Origin: JBOGIG01 sp050742455
GTDB taxonomy: Bacteria > Actinomycetota > Acidimicrobiia > Acidimicrobiales > JBOGIG01
NCBI GenBank assembly: GCA_050742455.1
Contig: JBOGIG010000065.1
Span: forward strand, 1-16,199
Reading direction: 5' to 3'
Length of the DNA: 16,199 bases
Position 1 is the first letter of the stretch. Each line of letters starts with the position of its first letter. The position numbers were made by a program, and so were the translations under genes. The notes under the pieces were generated by a model. The model was not told the origin of the DNA and searched no databases. It saw nothing but the letters and a program-made list of their open reading frames with translations. Of the stretch, positions 15,496 to 16,199 are shown piece after piece.

Positions 15496-15519
15496 AAGGC
15501 CAGGAGGAGGGGGTAGGTT
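15491..15519 (+). promoter_or_regulatory. Predicted rRNA operon promoter
   Basis: Perfect -35 TTGACA (15491-15496), exactly 17 bp spacer, and -10 TAGGTT (15514-15519), which keeps the key T, A and final T and is of the kind used in GC-rich actinobacteria. Initiation is expected near 15526, giving a leader of about 290 nt before mature 16S. The -35 is created by the truncated last repeat unit. Confidence 0.65.
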
Positions 15520-15628
15520 GGCTCTTCGCCCGGAAAGGCCATCGGCCCAACTGGGAGCGCTTTACAGCACAGCGCGCCAGCCCGGCGGGTAGGTACCTCT
15601 TCCTCGCGGAATGTACTCGCGTCGGATG

Positions 15629-15643
15629 TTGCTCCTTGAAAAC
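15629..15643 (+). promoter_or_regulatory. boxA-like antitermination sequence
   Basis: TTGCTCCTTGAAAAC resembles the boxA element of rRNA leaders (family form TGCTCTTTgAAAA), where NusB-NusE nucleate the antitermination complex. It lies about 100 nt after the predicted start point and about 170 nt before 16S, in the expected orientation. Confidence 0.65.
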
Positions 15644-15715
15644 GGAACAGAGATAGCCAAAAGCCAGTGCGGTGGCCACGCGTCAAGCGTGAGCCATGAA
15701 GTCAATGCACTGAAT

Positions 15716-15733
15716 ACGGACAACGTCCGTTTT
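15716..15733 (+). terminator. Terminator-like hairpin in the rRNA leader
   Basis: ACGGAC-AAC-GTCCGT (15716-15730) is a perfect 6 bp stem with a 3 nt loop, followed by TTTT counting the last stem base (15730-15733). The T-run is short, so termination would be partial. It lies between boxA and 16S, so antitermination complexes would be expected to read through it. It may alternatively be just a processing or folding element. Confidence 0.35.
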
Positions 15734-15815
15734 GGTGCCAGTCGGTCGGAGGGATCAGTGTCCCCGAGACCGGCTCTCCGATTTCGGGAAGGGCCCTTGG
15801 GTCCGACCTGCGATC

Positions 15816-16199
<384 letters not shown>

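Larger units (their letters stand above)
15520..15815 (+). other. 16S rRNA leader (noncoding)
   Basis: Transcribed leader with no credible gene; open frames here are short or antisense to rRNA. It contains a GCGCT/AGCGC stem (15557-15575), a boxA-like sequence, a 9 bp stem with one bulge (15673-15696, CACGC/GCGTG core) and a terminator-like hairpin (15716-15733). Part of it should pair with sequence beyond the 16S 3' end to form the processing stalk, but that lies outside the window. Confidence 0.6.

Noticed and set aside
15293..15592. Open frame with repeated Trp/Pro motif reading through the 29 bp repeats (and matching - strand frames)
   Set aside because: It overlaps the end of mpg and the predicted rrn promoter, has no ribosome site, and its repetitive protein is simply the translated 29 bp array.
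15561..15617. Second rrn promoter (TTTACA with TAGGTA or TGTACT)
   Set aside because: Spacers are 23 bp or lack a -35 partner, so no credible pair can be built.

Overview
The window is a GC-rich chromosomal segment of an actinobacterium. The start of the 16S rRNA gene at the right edge (variable helices, and a conserved stretch ending ...GAATCTTGCGCAATGGGCG) and the gene order infC-rpmI-rplT(inferred, off-window)-SpoU methylase-kinase-pheS-pheT-arg fit the class Acidimicrobiia best. That placement is from memory of the families, not from a search.

Layout, all on the + strand except one gene. (1) 1-86: the repeat-rich C-terminal tail of a protein that enters from the left. (2) 140-5514: a translation-linked run with a SpoU/TrmH-type RNA methyltransferase, a soluble PAS histidine kinase without an adjacent response regulator, and pheS and pheT. 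(3) 5564-5977: one small acidic protein on the - strand, divergent from the arginine operon and convergent with pheT. (4) 5978-6117: a compact AT-rich divergent control region with back-to-back promoters, a candidate ArgR operator and an apparently leaderless argC start. (5) 6118-14726: the complete eight-gene arginine pathway argC-J-B-D-F-R-G-H, translationally coupled by 1-4 nt overlaps except for a 68 nt gap before argG. It encodes acetyl recycling by ArgJ, the route from N-acetylglutamyl phosphate to arginine, and the repressor ArgR. No argA is present here, as expected if ArgJ is bifunctional. (6) 14733-15341: a 3-methyladenine (Mpg/AAG) DNA glycosylase. (7) 15342-15815: a noncoding block with a GC-rich hairpin, a 29 bp tandem repeat (about 3.9 copies), a strong consensus-like promoter whose -35 lies inside the last repeat unit, a boxA-like antitermination sequence and a terminator-like leader hairpin. 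(8) 15816-16199: the 5' quarter of 16S rRNA.

I see no mobile element, CRISPR array or defence island, and the gene content is core metabolism. The unusual material is in the non-domain sequence. Short in-frame tandem repeats have expanded linkers and loops in several housekeeping proteins: the PTPAE tail, a GPGQA duplication in PheT, a seven-copy AT[Q/S/P] triplet inside ArgB near its ATP-binding lysine, and an unusual loop in ArgD. The rrn promoter is also built onto a tandem repeat array, and the argC/divergent-gene intergenic region packs many control signals into about 140 bp.
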